From an uncultured Desulfovibrio sp. (GTDB taxonomy: Bacteria; Desulfobacterota; Desulfovibrionia; Desulfovibrionales; Desulfovibrionaceae), in assembly GCA_944327295.1 (NCBI GenBank), contig CALVHF010000010.1, positions 1 through 42,877 on the forward strand: a stretch of DNA of 42,877 nucleotides, given 5' to 3'. A program made the position numbers and the translations under genes. The notes below the pieces were generated by a model. That model saw nothing but the letters and a program-made list of their open reading frames with translations, ran no database searches and was not told the DNA's origin. Of this stretch, positions 1-6,902 are shown piece after piece. The number at the start of each line of letters is the position of its first letter. Positions within the stretch are counted from its first letter, which is position 1.

Positions 1-38
1 CATAGAGCCTGGGAAACCTGCCGCAGAGCGGCCAGTGT

Positions 39-105
39 AGGTCGGAAGAGCGTCGGGTAGGGAAAGAGCGGAGATCTCGGTGGTCGCCGTATCATGAAAA
101 AGAAA
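39..105. other. Illumina adapter left in the assembly
   Basis: Positions 39-96 match, by eye, the reverse complement of the Illumina TruSeq universal adapter at about 53 of 58 positions. The mismatches are at 41, 56, 69, 71 and 96. An A-rich run follows (97-105), as is usual when a read passes the end of the adapter. Positions 1-38 repeat 223-260 exactly, so a short read-through fragment from the repeat region was probably joined to the contig start. Genuine sequence seems to begin near 106. The adapter comparison is from memory; the duplication of 1-38 is seen directly. Confidence 0.9.
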
Positions 106-450
106 GGCCAAGGCTCGCGCTGGAAAGATCGCTCAGTCTGCAGCAGAGGCAGGGGCACAGCCTGCACCCAAATATGTCCTTCCGCAGCCTCCGTTGCCGT
201 CCAAGGGAGTGCGGGGCCGGGTCATAGAGCCTGGGAAACCTGCCGCAGAGCGGCCAGTGTCCGCCAAGCTTGCAAAGGATCAGCAGCCTGCGGCCGAAAG
301 CCAGGCTGATGTGTCCGGAGCCGGACAGGCCAAGGCTCGCGCTGGAAAGAGCGCTCAGTCTGCAGCAGAGACAGGGGCACAGCCTGCACCCAAATATGTC
401 CTTCCACAGCCTCCGCTGCCGCCCAAGGGGGTGAAGGGGCAGGTCATTGA
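106..450 (+). repeat. 222-bp in-frame tandem repeat (two visible copies, second partial)
   Basis: The segment beginning at 106 recurs at 328, a period of 222 bp or 74 codons. Copy 1 fills 106-327; copy 2 is recognisable to about 450 and then diverges. Differences are scattered substitutions. The fragment at 1-38 is another piece of the same repeat, brought in with the adapter. Confidence 0.75.
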
Positions 451-595
451 TCCTGCTGCGCCCGTGGCGCCACTCCCCGTGACGCCTAGGCCTGCTGTCA
501 GGGAACAGAAGGATGCTGCCGGTGCCGTCCAAGAAAAGGCCGCTGCGGTCTCCGAAGGCGGGACACTGGCACGCGAGCCTGAAGCCAGGCGATAA
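107..595 (+). CDS. C-terminal part of a Pro/Ala-rich repeat protein upstream of tolB (5' end missing)
   Basis: The frame is open from the adapter junction to a TAA at 593-595 and encodes about 162 residues without a visible start. The protein is rich in Pro, Ala, Lys and Gln. It holds two copies of a motif containing PKYVLPQPPLP followed by KGV and a G-x-V-I-[DE]-P segment, about 74 residues apart (222 bp at the DNA level). No globular domain is recognisable. In Desulfovibrio the gene before tolB usually encodes a TolA/TonB-like protein with a Pro/Ala-rich linker, but no TonB C-terminal domain is present here, so that identity is not supported. Because the adjoining sequence is an assembly artefact, the copy number of the repeat and even the reading frame near 107 may be wrong. 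Confidence 0.5.
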   Translation, partial: AKARAGKIAQSAAEAGAQPAPKYVLPQPPLPSKGVRGRVIEPGKPAAERPVSAKLAKDQQPAAESQADVSGAGQAKARAGKSAQSAAETGAQPAPKYVLPQPPLPPKGVKGQVIDPAAPVAPLPVTPRPAVREQKDAAGAVQEKAAAVSEGGTLAREPEARR

Positions 596-784
596 CCTGT
601 ACGGCAGATGTTTGCACATCTGGAAGATTTTTCTGCAAAGCCCGGTTCTTGACGGGGGCTTGCACTTGGGCAAAGATGCCCCATCCTATCGTCTCTTCGT
701 ATGAGCTCTGCTCTTGCACAGGCAGGGAAAGGATTTCCTGCTTTGTCAGTCAACATCGTGCTTTAGAACGACTGAGGAACACTC

Positions 785-2095
785 ATGTTACGTAAAATTC
801 TAGCTGTTGCTCTCTTCCTGTTCGCCGCCAGCCAGGCCGTTGCGGCACCGCGTGTCGATATCTACGGCCCCGGTCAGAATGTCGTCAATCTCGGACTGGC
901 AGCCCCTCTGACAGCGCCGAATGCGGAAGCCAGACAGATGGGCGCCACCCTGCAGAAACTGGTCAGTGACAATCTGAGCTTTCTGCCCTTCATGCGCCTG
1001 ACGGATCCCAAGACCGTTCTTGGTGGAACCGTGCTTGCCGGTGTTGAGCCTCCGGCAGCCGATTTCAACCGCTTCCAGCTGGCCGGCAGCGATATCGTGG
1101 TCACCACGATCTGGCCTTCCGGTGACAGTGGCGGAACCCGTACCGTGCAGATGCGTGCCTTCGAAACCAGCGGTGGAGCAAGGCTCTTTGGCAAGGAATA
1201 TCCAAATGTGAGCAGCAGGGACCTGCCTGAAGTGGCAGACAGATTCTGTGCCGATCTTCTGGAAGTGCTCACGGGCAACGGCTCCTTCTTCCGCTCCACG
1301 CTCTGCTTTGTGATGAAGAAGGGCAAGATGAGTTCCCAGGTCTGCCTGGTCAAGCCCACAGGCCGTGACTTCAGGCAGATCACCAACATCAGGGGCGAGG
1401 CCATGTCTCCGGCATGGTCCCCTGACGGACGCTTCATTGTCTTCACCCACATTGACGAGCGATCCCACTCCCTGGGCGTGTGGGATCTCAAGTCCCGTCG
1501 CGTGCAGCGTGTCCGCTTCCCCGGTGACGTGGTTATCGGACCGTCCTTCCTGCCCAACAACAAGGTGGCCGTGGCCCTGTCCAACGGCAAGTACCCTGTC
1601 ATCTACCAGCTCAACCATGTCTTCAAGAAGGAACGCGTGCTGGAATCCGACAGCTCCATCAACGTGTCACCTACCTTTGACAAGACTGGCACAAAGATGG
1701 CCTTCACTTCTTCTCGACTGGGCGGACCGCAGATCTTCATGAAGGATCTGAACAGCGGTGCTGTGACCAGGGTTAGCCAGAACGGCTCCTACAACACCGA
1801 AGCCAATCTCTCTCCTGACGGCACCCTGGTGGTCTTCAGCCGTCTGACCTCCTATGGCCAGCGTATCTTTGTGCAGGATCTTGTCACCGGCGCCGAAACC
1901 CAAGTTTCCTTCGGTCCTGGCAGCGACGAGCAGCCTTCCTTTTGCGCAGACAGCTACTTCATCGCTTTTTCCTCCTCCCGAGGAGGCAAGCGCAGCATTT
2001 ATCTGACCACACGTCATGGCGGCGATGCCAAGCGTGTGCCTGTCAATGGCGACGCCTTCTTTCCGCGCTGGGGCATTCCCTCGGGTGGCAAGTAA
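785..2095 (+). CDS. tolB: Tol-Pal system beta-propeller protein TolB
   Basis: TolB is the periplasmic component of the Tol-Pal system, which ties the outer membrane to the cell envelope during division. The 436-residue product starts with a Sec signal peptide (basic MLRK, hydrophobic core, AVA cleavage signal near residue 20). An N-terminal TolB domain covers roughly residues 22-160. The C-terminal six-bladed beta-propeller shows the repeated SPDG-type blade motif, for example AWSPDGRFIVF and LSPDGTLVVFSR. The length is normal for the family. The ATG at 785 is close behind a GAGGA-type ribosome site. pal lies downstream but is separated by 539 bp rather than the usual few bases. Confidence 0.95.
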   Translation: MLRKILAVALFLFAASQAVAAPRVDIYGPGQNVVNLGLAAPLTAPNAEARQMGATLQKLVSDNLSFLPFMRLTDPKTVLGGTVLAGVEPPAADFNRFQLAGSDIVVTTIWPSGDSGGTRTVQMRAFETSGGARLFGKEYPNVSSRDLPEVADRFCADLLEVLTGNGSFFRSTLCFVMKKGKMSSQVCLVKPTGRDFRQITNIRGEAMSPAWSPDGRFIVFTHIDERSHSLGVWDLKSRRVQRVRFPGDVVIGPSFLPNNKVAVALSNGKYPVIYQLNHVFKKERVLESDSSINVSPTFDKTGTKMAFTSSRLGGPQIFMKDLNSGAVTRVSQNGSYNTEANLSPDGTLVVFSRLTSYGQRIFVQDLVTGAETQVSFGPGSDEQPSFCADSYFIAFSSSRGGKRSIYLTTRHGGDAKRVPVNGDAFFPRWGIPSGGK

Positions 2096-2634
2096 AAAAT
2101 TTTGGATTGCCCTTTCCCGGATCTGACGGGTGGAGGCCTTCAGCATGCAGCCATTCCTGCAAGGTTCATGCACCGTTGTCTCCTCTGCCTGTTCTGGGCT
2201 CAAGGCCTGGACAGACAGAGGTCAAGACAAGATAAAAGCTGGAAAAATCAGCAGATTATCCCTTGCCTGCCTTTCCTGAGGAGGCTGTGGCTACATTCTT
2301 GCTTTTTTTCATGTTTTTTGGTATAGCCCGCCTATCTTTTCCTGACTGAAGGATCATCCAACTCCGAGGCCGGGAGCAGTTTTGTACCAACTTTTTGTAC
2401 TGCACGCGATCCCATGCAATCCTTTGATCCCATACAGGATCTTAAGAACTTCGACATGCGGAATGGTGTGACATGCAAGAAAATGGTGCCAGCAAACCTT
2501 GACAAAATCATAAGTGAAGATACCATCTATGCAAGTTGAGGAGGCAAAAACGCATTGACCTTTTTGCAGTATCTTCTCAACGAACACTAATGGGGAAATT
2601 CTACTTCTTTTAGAAGCTGTTCAGGAGGCTTATA
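2096..2634. other. Long tolB-pal intergenic region
   Basis: These 539 bp hold no convincing gene. Short open frames exist on both strands, but none has a ribosome site or a recognisable product. The only signal I can support is a possible sigma70 promoter near the 3' end. Local base composition from about 2240 to 2600 is poorer in G+C than tolB or pal, which is consistent with a regulatory region or a decayed insertion. Confidence 0.5.
2499..2526 (+). promoter_or_regulatory. Possible sigma70 promoter for pal
   Basis: TTGACA at 2499-2504 is followed after 16 bp by TACCAT at 2521-2526. The -35 box is perfect and the -10 box is moderate. It would give pal a leader of about 100 nt, independent of tolB. 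Confidence 0.4.
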
Positions 2635-3105
2635 ATGAAACGCTTCGCTCTCGTTCTTGCGCTTGTGGTGGCTCTTGCTGCCGGTTTTGGTTGCGCTAAG
2701 AAGCAGGCTGCTGAACCTGGTTATGTTGATTCCGGCATTTCCCCCGAAATGCAGGCCGCTATCCAGCAGATCACCGATGGCCGCGTGCTGTTTGCTTTCG
2801 ACAAGTACACCATCCAGCCCGAATATCAGGAAGTCCTGAAGACCAAGGCTGAACTGATGAAGCGCTACAACACCATCCGCGTGCGCATCGAAGGCAACTG
2901 CGACGAACGTGGTACTCAGGAATACAACCTCGCTCTTGGCGAACGCCGCGCTCGCGCTGCCTATGACTACATGGTTGCCCTGGGCGTGTCCCCCAGCCAG
3001 CTGGAAATGATCTCCTACGGCAAGGAAAACCCCGCCGTGCAGGGTCATGACGAAGCTGCTTGGTCTCAGAACCGCCGCGACGACTTCCGCGTGATCGCCC
3101 ACTAG
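2635..3105 (+). CDS. pal: Peptidoglycan-associated lipoprotein Pal
   Basis: Pal is an outer-membrane lipoprotein that binds peptidoglycan and TolB. The 156-residue product has a lipoprotein signal peptide with the acylated cysteine at residue 20. The residues before it (GFG) are a weak lipobox, since Leu is usual at -3. An OmpA-like peptidoglycan-binding domain follows, with the diagnostic CDERGTQEYNLALGERRA segment and a C-terminal NRRDDF motif. A strong AGGAGG site lies 7 bp before the ATG. The gene is followed by two tandem terminators, so it probably forms its own transcription unit. Confidence 0.96.
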   Translation: MKRFALVLALVVALAAGFGCAKKQAAEPGYVDSGISPEMQAAIQQITDGRVLFAFDKYTIQPEYQEVLKTKAELMKRYNTIRVRIEGNCDERGTQEYNLALGERRARAAYDYMVALGVSPSQLEMISYGKENPAVQGHDEAAWSQNRRDDFRVIAH

Positions 3106-3128
3106 TTCTGAACTAGAAAGTTTTCCTC

Positions 3129-3165
3129 AAGGAGCTGTTCCCCTTTCGGGTCCGGCTCCTTTTTT
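3129..3165 (+). terminator. Rho-independent terminator after pal
   Basis: AAGGAGC at 3129-3135 pairs with GCTCCTT at 3155-3161, with a small nested CCC/GGG stem in the loop, and a T run follows. Confidence 0.85.
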
Positions 3166-3176
3166 GATGCTCAAAA

Positions 3177-3222
3177 GCCGCACATCCTGTTCTCTTGCGT
3201 TCAGGTCTGTGCGGCCTTTTTT
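3177..3222 (+). terminator. Second terminator after pal
   Basis: GCCGCACA at 3177-3184 pairs perfectly with TGTGCGGC at 3208-3215 across a 23-nt loop, followed by CTTTTTT. It lies in tandem with the first pal terminator and probably acts as a backup. Confidence 0.7.
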
Positions 3223-3259
3223 GTCCTCGGAAGATTCATGCCCTAGTGCAGAAGGGGGA

Positions 3260-3424
3260 ATGCTTCGAAGCCTGATTCCTGCTCTCGCGGTGTCTGCACA
3301 AAGCCCTGCCTGCAAGGAGAGGGAACGGGATGCTCTGGTGAACGTGCGACAGAAGAAGTATGACAAATGCGTTTCGGAAAAAAATGCTTGCCCTGAAGTA
3401 TGCAAAGGCCTAAAAGAAACGTAG
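3260..3424 (+). CDS. Possible small Cys-containing protein (doubtful)
   Basis: An open frame of 54 codons starts with ATG at 3260, directly after a GAAGGGGG stretch that is too close to be an ideal ribosome site. The product has a short hydrophobic start and a charged C-terminal half with Cys residues spaced C-x6-C-x3-C. I do not recognise it. It lies between the pal terminators and the dehydrogenase gene and may simply be a chance frame. The rest of the 3223-3537 gap holds nothing that I can support. Confidence 0.2.
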   Translation: MLRSLIPALAVSAQSPACKERERDALVNVRQKKYDKCVSEKNACPEVCKGLKET

Positions 3425-3537
3425 ATCAGAGAATGTTCTTCCCAGAGACTTGTGAAGAAGGTTCTTTCGTTTCACTGTATCAACCTTGCACACAGGGGGA
3501 GGCTGAGCCTGGCTTTCTTCAGGAGCAGCAAACAGCT

Positions 3538-4512
3538 ATGAAGATCACCGTTTTAGACGGGGGCATCATCAACCCTGGCGATCTTCAGTGGTCGCCGATT
3601 ACCAGTATTGCCGAGACGACGATTTACGAAGAAACCCTGCCGGAAGAGATAGCCGGACGAACGGCAGACGCCGATGTGGTCGTGGTGAACAGGCTGTCCC
3701 TGTCGCCCGCAGCCGTGGCTCAGCTGGGAGAGAAGGTCCGACTTGTGACCATCATGGGTACAAGCGCCGATCTCGTGGCCCTACAGGCTCTGGAAAAGCG
3801 ATCCATTGCCGTCTGCAATGTGCAGGGCTACAGCTCCGAGGATGCGGCCCAGCATACCATGGCCCTGATGCTTGAGCTGTTCAGACACATAGGCCTGCAT
3901 TCGGACAGTGTGCACAGGGGCGAGTGGACAGAACGCAATACCTGGAGCTACTGGATCACGCCGCCCGTCTGCCTGGACAAGAAGGTTCTGGGCCTGGTGG
4001 GCTTCGGCTCCATAGGACGCAGGGTCAGCCGTCTGGCCAATGCCTTTGGCATGGAGATCCTGGCCTGCTGCCGCACGCCCAGAAATCCTCCTTCCTACGG
4101 TCCCTTTTCCTTTGTCTCCATGGACGCCCTTCTGCAGCGAGCCGATGTCATTTCCCTGCACTGCCCCCTGACCAGCGAAACCAGGGGCATGATCTGCCAG
4201 AAGAGCATTGCTCGCATGAAGGATGGGGTCTATCTCATCAATATTTCCCATGGCGGTCTGGTCAATCAGGATGACTGTGCTGCGGCGCTGCGCAGCGGCA
4301 AGATAGCGGCCATGGGCACGGATGTGCTGGCCCATGAGCCGCCCAGTGCCGAAGATGTCCTTTTGCAGGCCCCCAATGTGCTCGTCACGCCGCACATGGC
4401 CTGGGCCTCTCAGACCACGCGTCAGCGTCTCGTGAACCTGACGGGAGAAAATATACGACGCTGGATGCAGGGCACTCCGGTCAACCTCCTCACCAAGATT
4501 CGAAAGGCCTGA
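3538..4512 (+). CDS. D-isomer-specific 2-hydroxyacid dehydrogenase family protein with changed catalytic Arg
   Basis: The 324-residue product belongs to the NAD(P)-dependent D-2-hydroxyacid dehydrogenases and most resembles the glycerate dehydrogenase/hydroxypyruvate reductase branch (TPHMAWAS motif). The Rossmann motif GFGSIG is at residues 155-160. Of the usual Arg-Glu-His catalytic set, Glu267 (HEPP) and His286 (TPH) are present. The position that should be Arg, in a motif normally of the form RGxLV, is His238 (codon CAT at 4249-4251). This may change or abolish hydride-transfer activity. The ATG at 3538 is chosen because the conserved N-terminal strand (KITVLDG) starts there; the frame is open further upstream. 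It lies 8 bp before the amidohydrolase gene, so the two are probably co-transcribed. The substrate is unknown. Confidence 0.85.
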   Translation: MKITVLDGGIINPGDLQWSPITSIAETTIYEETLPEEIAGRTADADVVVVNRLSLSPAAVAQLGEKVRLVTIMGTSADLVALQALEKRSIAVCNVQGYSSEDAAQHTMALMLELFRHIGLHSDSVHRGEWTERNTWSYWITPPVCLDKKVLGLVGFGSIGRRVSRLANAFGMEILACCRTPRNPPSYGPFSFVSMDALLQRADVISLHCPLTSETRGMICQKSIARMKDGVYLINISHGGLVNQDDCAAALRSGKIAAMGTDVLAHEPPSAEDVLLQAPNVLVTPHMAWASQTTRQRLVNLTGENIRRWMQGTPVNLLTKIRKA

Positions 4513-4520
4513 CAGAAAGT

Positions 4521-5333
4521 ATGCGCATAGACATCCACACTCATGCCTTTCACCACAGGGTGGCTGCCAGAGCCGTGAGCGCACTCAACCGGGCTATGAA
4601 TCTTCACTGCGAGGCAAGCGGTTCCCTGCAGGATTTGATTCAGGAGGAAGAAGGCTGCGGCATGGACCGCTTTGCCGTCCTGTGCTGTGCCGCGAGAGCA
4701 GGGCAGGTACGGGCCGTCAACAACTTTGCTCTTTCCCTGCGCAAAGAGGATGCCCGCATCCTTCCCTTTGGCACCGTTCATCCCTGTGAAAGCGCCTGGG
4801 AAGAGGAGCTGGATCGTCTGGCAGCACACGGCATTGGCGGCCTTAAGCTGCATCCAGACTATCAGGGCTTTGGCATGGACGATCCCATGCTTTGGGCCGT
4901 GCTGGAAGCCTGTGAAGGGCGCTTTTGCGTGCTCTTCCACGTGGGCAGCCAGTCTGCCTTTCCCGAGACGGCGCCCTCCTCTCCTCAGGCTCTGCTGAAG
5001 CTTGTCCGCAATTTTCCCAGAGTGGATATCATAGCTGCTCATCTGGGCGGCCACCACATGTGGCAGCATGTGGCAAAGGTTTTTGCAGGGGTACACTGTC
5101 CGCATCTGTGGTTTGATACCTCGAGCACCACAAGTGCCCTTGATGAAAAGTCCCTGCGCAGCCTTTTGCGCCTCCTGCCTTCGGATCACTGTTTCTTTGG
5201 CTCGGACTGGCCCATTTTCCATGTGGAACCGGAGCTGGAGCGCCTGCAGAGGAAGGCCGGACTTGGCAGTGCGCAGCTGGAGGCTCTCCTGCAGCAGGCA
5301 GCGTCTCTTTTGCAGCACTATTATCCCCTGTGA
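4521..5333 (+). CDS. Amidohydrolase 2 family metal-dependent hydrolase
   Basis: The 270-residue product is a TIM-barrel hydrolase of the amidohydrolase-related (ACMSD-like) family, which acts on C-N or C-C bonds such as ring-derived carboxylates. The expected metal ligands are visible: HTH (His6, His8), KLHPD (His111), FHVG (His140), AAHLGG (His174) and GSDWP (Asp229). Length and motif order are normal for the family. It follows the 2-hydroxyacid dehydrogenase gene by 8 bp, which suggests that the two enzymes act on related small carboxylic acids. That link is inference. Confidence 0.85.
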   Translation: MRIDIHTHAFHHRVAARAVSALNRAMNLHCEASGSLQDLIQEEEGCGMDRFAVLCCAARAGQVRAVNNFALSLRKEDARILPFGTVHPCESAWEEELDRLAAHGIGGLKLHPDYQGFGMDDPMLWAVLEACEGRFCVLFHVGSQSAFPETAPSSPQALLKLVRNFPRVDIIAAHLGGHHMWQHVAKVFAGVHCPHLWFDTSSTTSALDEKSLRSLLRLLPSDHCFFGSDWPIFHVEPELERLQRKAGLGSAQLEALLQQAASLLQHYYPL

Positions 5334-5378
5334 GAAGAATAGGCTTTTGGTGCTCTCAAGGTTCAGCGACTTTTGGGA

Positions 5379-5418
5379 CAAAAAAAGAGGAAACCTGTTC
5401 TTGTACAGATTTCCTCTG
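5379..5418 (-). terminator. Terminator of the SRP RNA gene
   Basis: On the minus strand AGAGGAAA (5417-5410) pairs with TTTCCTCT (5393-5386), followed by a run of seven T (5386-5380). It is placed directly after ffs. Confidence 0.85.
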
Positions 5419-5432
5419 AAGAGTCACTGGAA

Positions 5433-5514
5433 AATGCCGGGTACCCGGCAACTTCTGTTACCGCTGCTTCCTTTCGGACCTGACGGGGTTGGCAGCGCTA
5501 CCGCCACCCGGCAG
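5433..5514 (-). ncRNA. ffs: Signal recognition particle RNA, small bacterial type (4.5S)
   Basis: The minus strand carries the universal SRP domain IV loop: GTCAGGTCC, a GAAA-type tetraloop, then GGAAGCAGC (about 5468-5490). The ends pair: TGCCGGGT at 5513-5506 with ACCCGGCA at 5442-5435. The RNA is about 80 nt and lacks an Alu domain, as expected for the short type. It binds Ffh and targets membrane proteins to the translocon. A promoter overlapping the pgk stop and a terminator flank it, so it is an independent gene. The exact ends are estimated. Confidence 0.92.
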
Positions 5515-5519
5515 AAACT

Positions 5520-5548
5520 GTGTATGTCACAAGCGGTCCGGATGTCAA
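5520..5548 (-). promoter_or_regulatory. Promoter of the SRP RNA gene
   Basis: A perfect TTGACA lies at 5548-5543 on the minus strand, with a -10 element (CATACA or ATACAC) 16-17 bp downstream. The predicted start falls at about 5513, which is where the RNA stem begins. The promoter abuts the 3' end of pgk. Confidence 0.65.
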
Positions 5549-5552
5549 GCTC

Positions 5553-6731
5553 CTAGTCCTGTCCGCGGTCTTCCAGAGCAGCCACAGCAGGCAGTTTCTT
5601 GCCTTCAAAGAGTTCCAGGAAGGCACCGCCGCCGGTGGAGATGTAGCCCATCTTGTCGGCGAGACCGTAGCTTTCCACGGCTGCAACGGAGTCGCCGCCA
5701 CCGACCACGACAAAGGCGCTGGAATCGGCCATGCTCTGGGCAATGGCCCTTGTGCCCACGCCAAAGGGTTTGGTCTCGAAGGCACCGACAGGGCCGTTCC
5801 AGACAATGGTTGCGGCATTGGCCAGAATTTCGCCGTACATCTTGGCCGTTTTCGGACCGATGTCCAGAATCATGTTCTCGGCGGGCACTTCCTCGATGCC
5901 GCAGGTCACCGTGGGTTCGTTTTCTGCCAGCTGTGCCGCAGTGACGACGTCCTTCATCAGCGGAATGGGCTTGCCCAGGGCTTCGGCCTTGGCCATGACC
6001 TTTTTGGACTCGTCTATGAGTTCGGGTTCGCAGAGGGATTTGGCCACATTGTAGCCCGAGGCGGCAAGAAGGGTATTGGCAATGCCGCCGCCCACAATGA
6101 GTCTGTCCACGCGGTCCAGAAGATTATTCAGAAGTTCCAGCTTGGTGGATACCTTGGATCCGCCAATAACGGCCACCAGGGGACGCTTGGGATTGTCCAG
6201 AACCCTGGCAAAGGCATCGAGCTCGGCCATGAGCAGGGGGCCTGCGCAGGCGACCTTGGCGGCACGGATGGCGCCTTCGGTGGAAGCCTGGGCCCTGTGC
6301 GCCGTGGCAAAGGCGTCCATGACATAGATGTCGCCCATGTCAGCCAGCTTTTTGGCCAGCTCGGGGTCGTTGGCCTTTTCACCCTTGAAGCAGCGCACGT
6401 TTTCAAAGACCACCACTCCGCCAGGGCGAACGGTTTTGGCCGTTTCAAAGTCGCTGGTCAGAAGTACCTGGCGGCCGAGGCATTCCTGAAGTCTGGCAGC
6501 CACGGGAGCCAGGGAGTTCTGTTCGTCAAACACGCCTTCCTTGGGACGGCCGAGGTGGGAGAGGATGATGACTCCTGCGCCCTGATCCAAGGCAAATTCG
6601 ATGGTGGGCAGGGCTGCACGGATGCGTTTGTCATTGGAGATTTTTCCGTTCTTGAGGGGAACGTTCAAATCTTCGCGAATGACCAGGGTCTTTCCGCGCA
6701 GATTCATATCCGTCATTCTTTGAATGGGCAT
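5553..6731 (-). CDS. pgk: Phosphoglycerate kinase
   Basis: Pgk converts 1,3-bisphosphoglycerate and ADP to 3-phosphoglycerate and ATP in glycolysis. The 393-residue product shows the N-domain substrate motifs REDLNVPL and SHLGRP and the C-domain nucleotide motif VGGGDSVAAVE (Ser where Thr is common). The ATG at 6731 is chosen because GGAGG lies 6 bp upstream and the product then has the usual length. The frame runs open to 6848, but the extra 39 residues do not resemble the family. It is the last gene of the merR-rpe-tkt-pgk series, though a hairpin lies between it and tkt. Confidence 0.97.
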   Translation of the reverse strand: MPIQRMTDMNLRGKTLVIREDLNVPLKNGKISNDKRIRAALPTIEFALDQGAGVIILSHLGRPKEGVFDEQNSLAPVAARLQECLGRQVLLTSDFETAKTVRPGGVVVFENVRCFKGEKANDPELAKKLADMGDIYVMDAFATAHRAQASTEGAIRAAKVACAGPLLMAELDAFARVLDNPKRPLVAVIGGSKVSTKLELLNNLLDRVDRLIVGGGIANTLLAASGYNVAKSLCEPELIDESKKVMAKAEALGKPIPLMKDVVTAAQLAENEPTVTCGIEEVPAENMILDIGPKTAKMYGEILANAATIVWNGPVGAFETKPFGVGTRAIAQSMADSSAFVVVGGGDSVAAVESYGLADKMGYISTGGGAFLELFEGKKLPAVAALEDRGQD

Positions 6732-6852
6732 GGAATCCTCCATGAACGCTGCCCTGCAGCAGTCTGCAAGGCAGGAAGAGCAGTCGGCTGAATCGGATAT
6801 TCGGAAAACGACATGGAACCGGAACCGGTGTATGTCAGGAATGAGCACTTGG

Positions 6853-6892
6853 GCACAAGCCCGGAGTTCTGACAGGCACCGGGCTTTTGTGC
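6853..6892. terminator. Inverted repeat between tkt and pgk
   Basis: GCACAAGCCCGG (6853-6864) pairs with CCGGGCTTTTGTGC (6879-6892) with a small bulge. There is no T run on the minus strand, so it is more likely a partial terminator or an mRNA-stabilising hairpin that adjusts pgk relative to tkt. Confidence 0.5.
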
Positions 6893-6902
6893 AGGTTGAG
6901 CC

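Noticed and set aside
94..309. Open frame that starts in the adapter (71 residues)
   Set aside because: Its start codon and first codons come from adapter sequence, and it is out of frame with the repeat protein.
513..704. Frame after the repeat protein with a PGDNLY segment, possibly a frameshifted C-terminus
   Set aside because: The resemblance to a LysM start is slight, no further domain residues follow, and there is no sign of a frameshift site.
800..1618. Long minus-strand frames opposite tolB
   Set aside because: They are shadows of tolB, without a ribosome site or a recognisable product.
2354..2587. Minus-strand frame in the tolB-pal gap, considered as a transposase remnant
   Set aside because: No conserved motif of any transposase family could be recognised.
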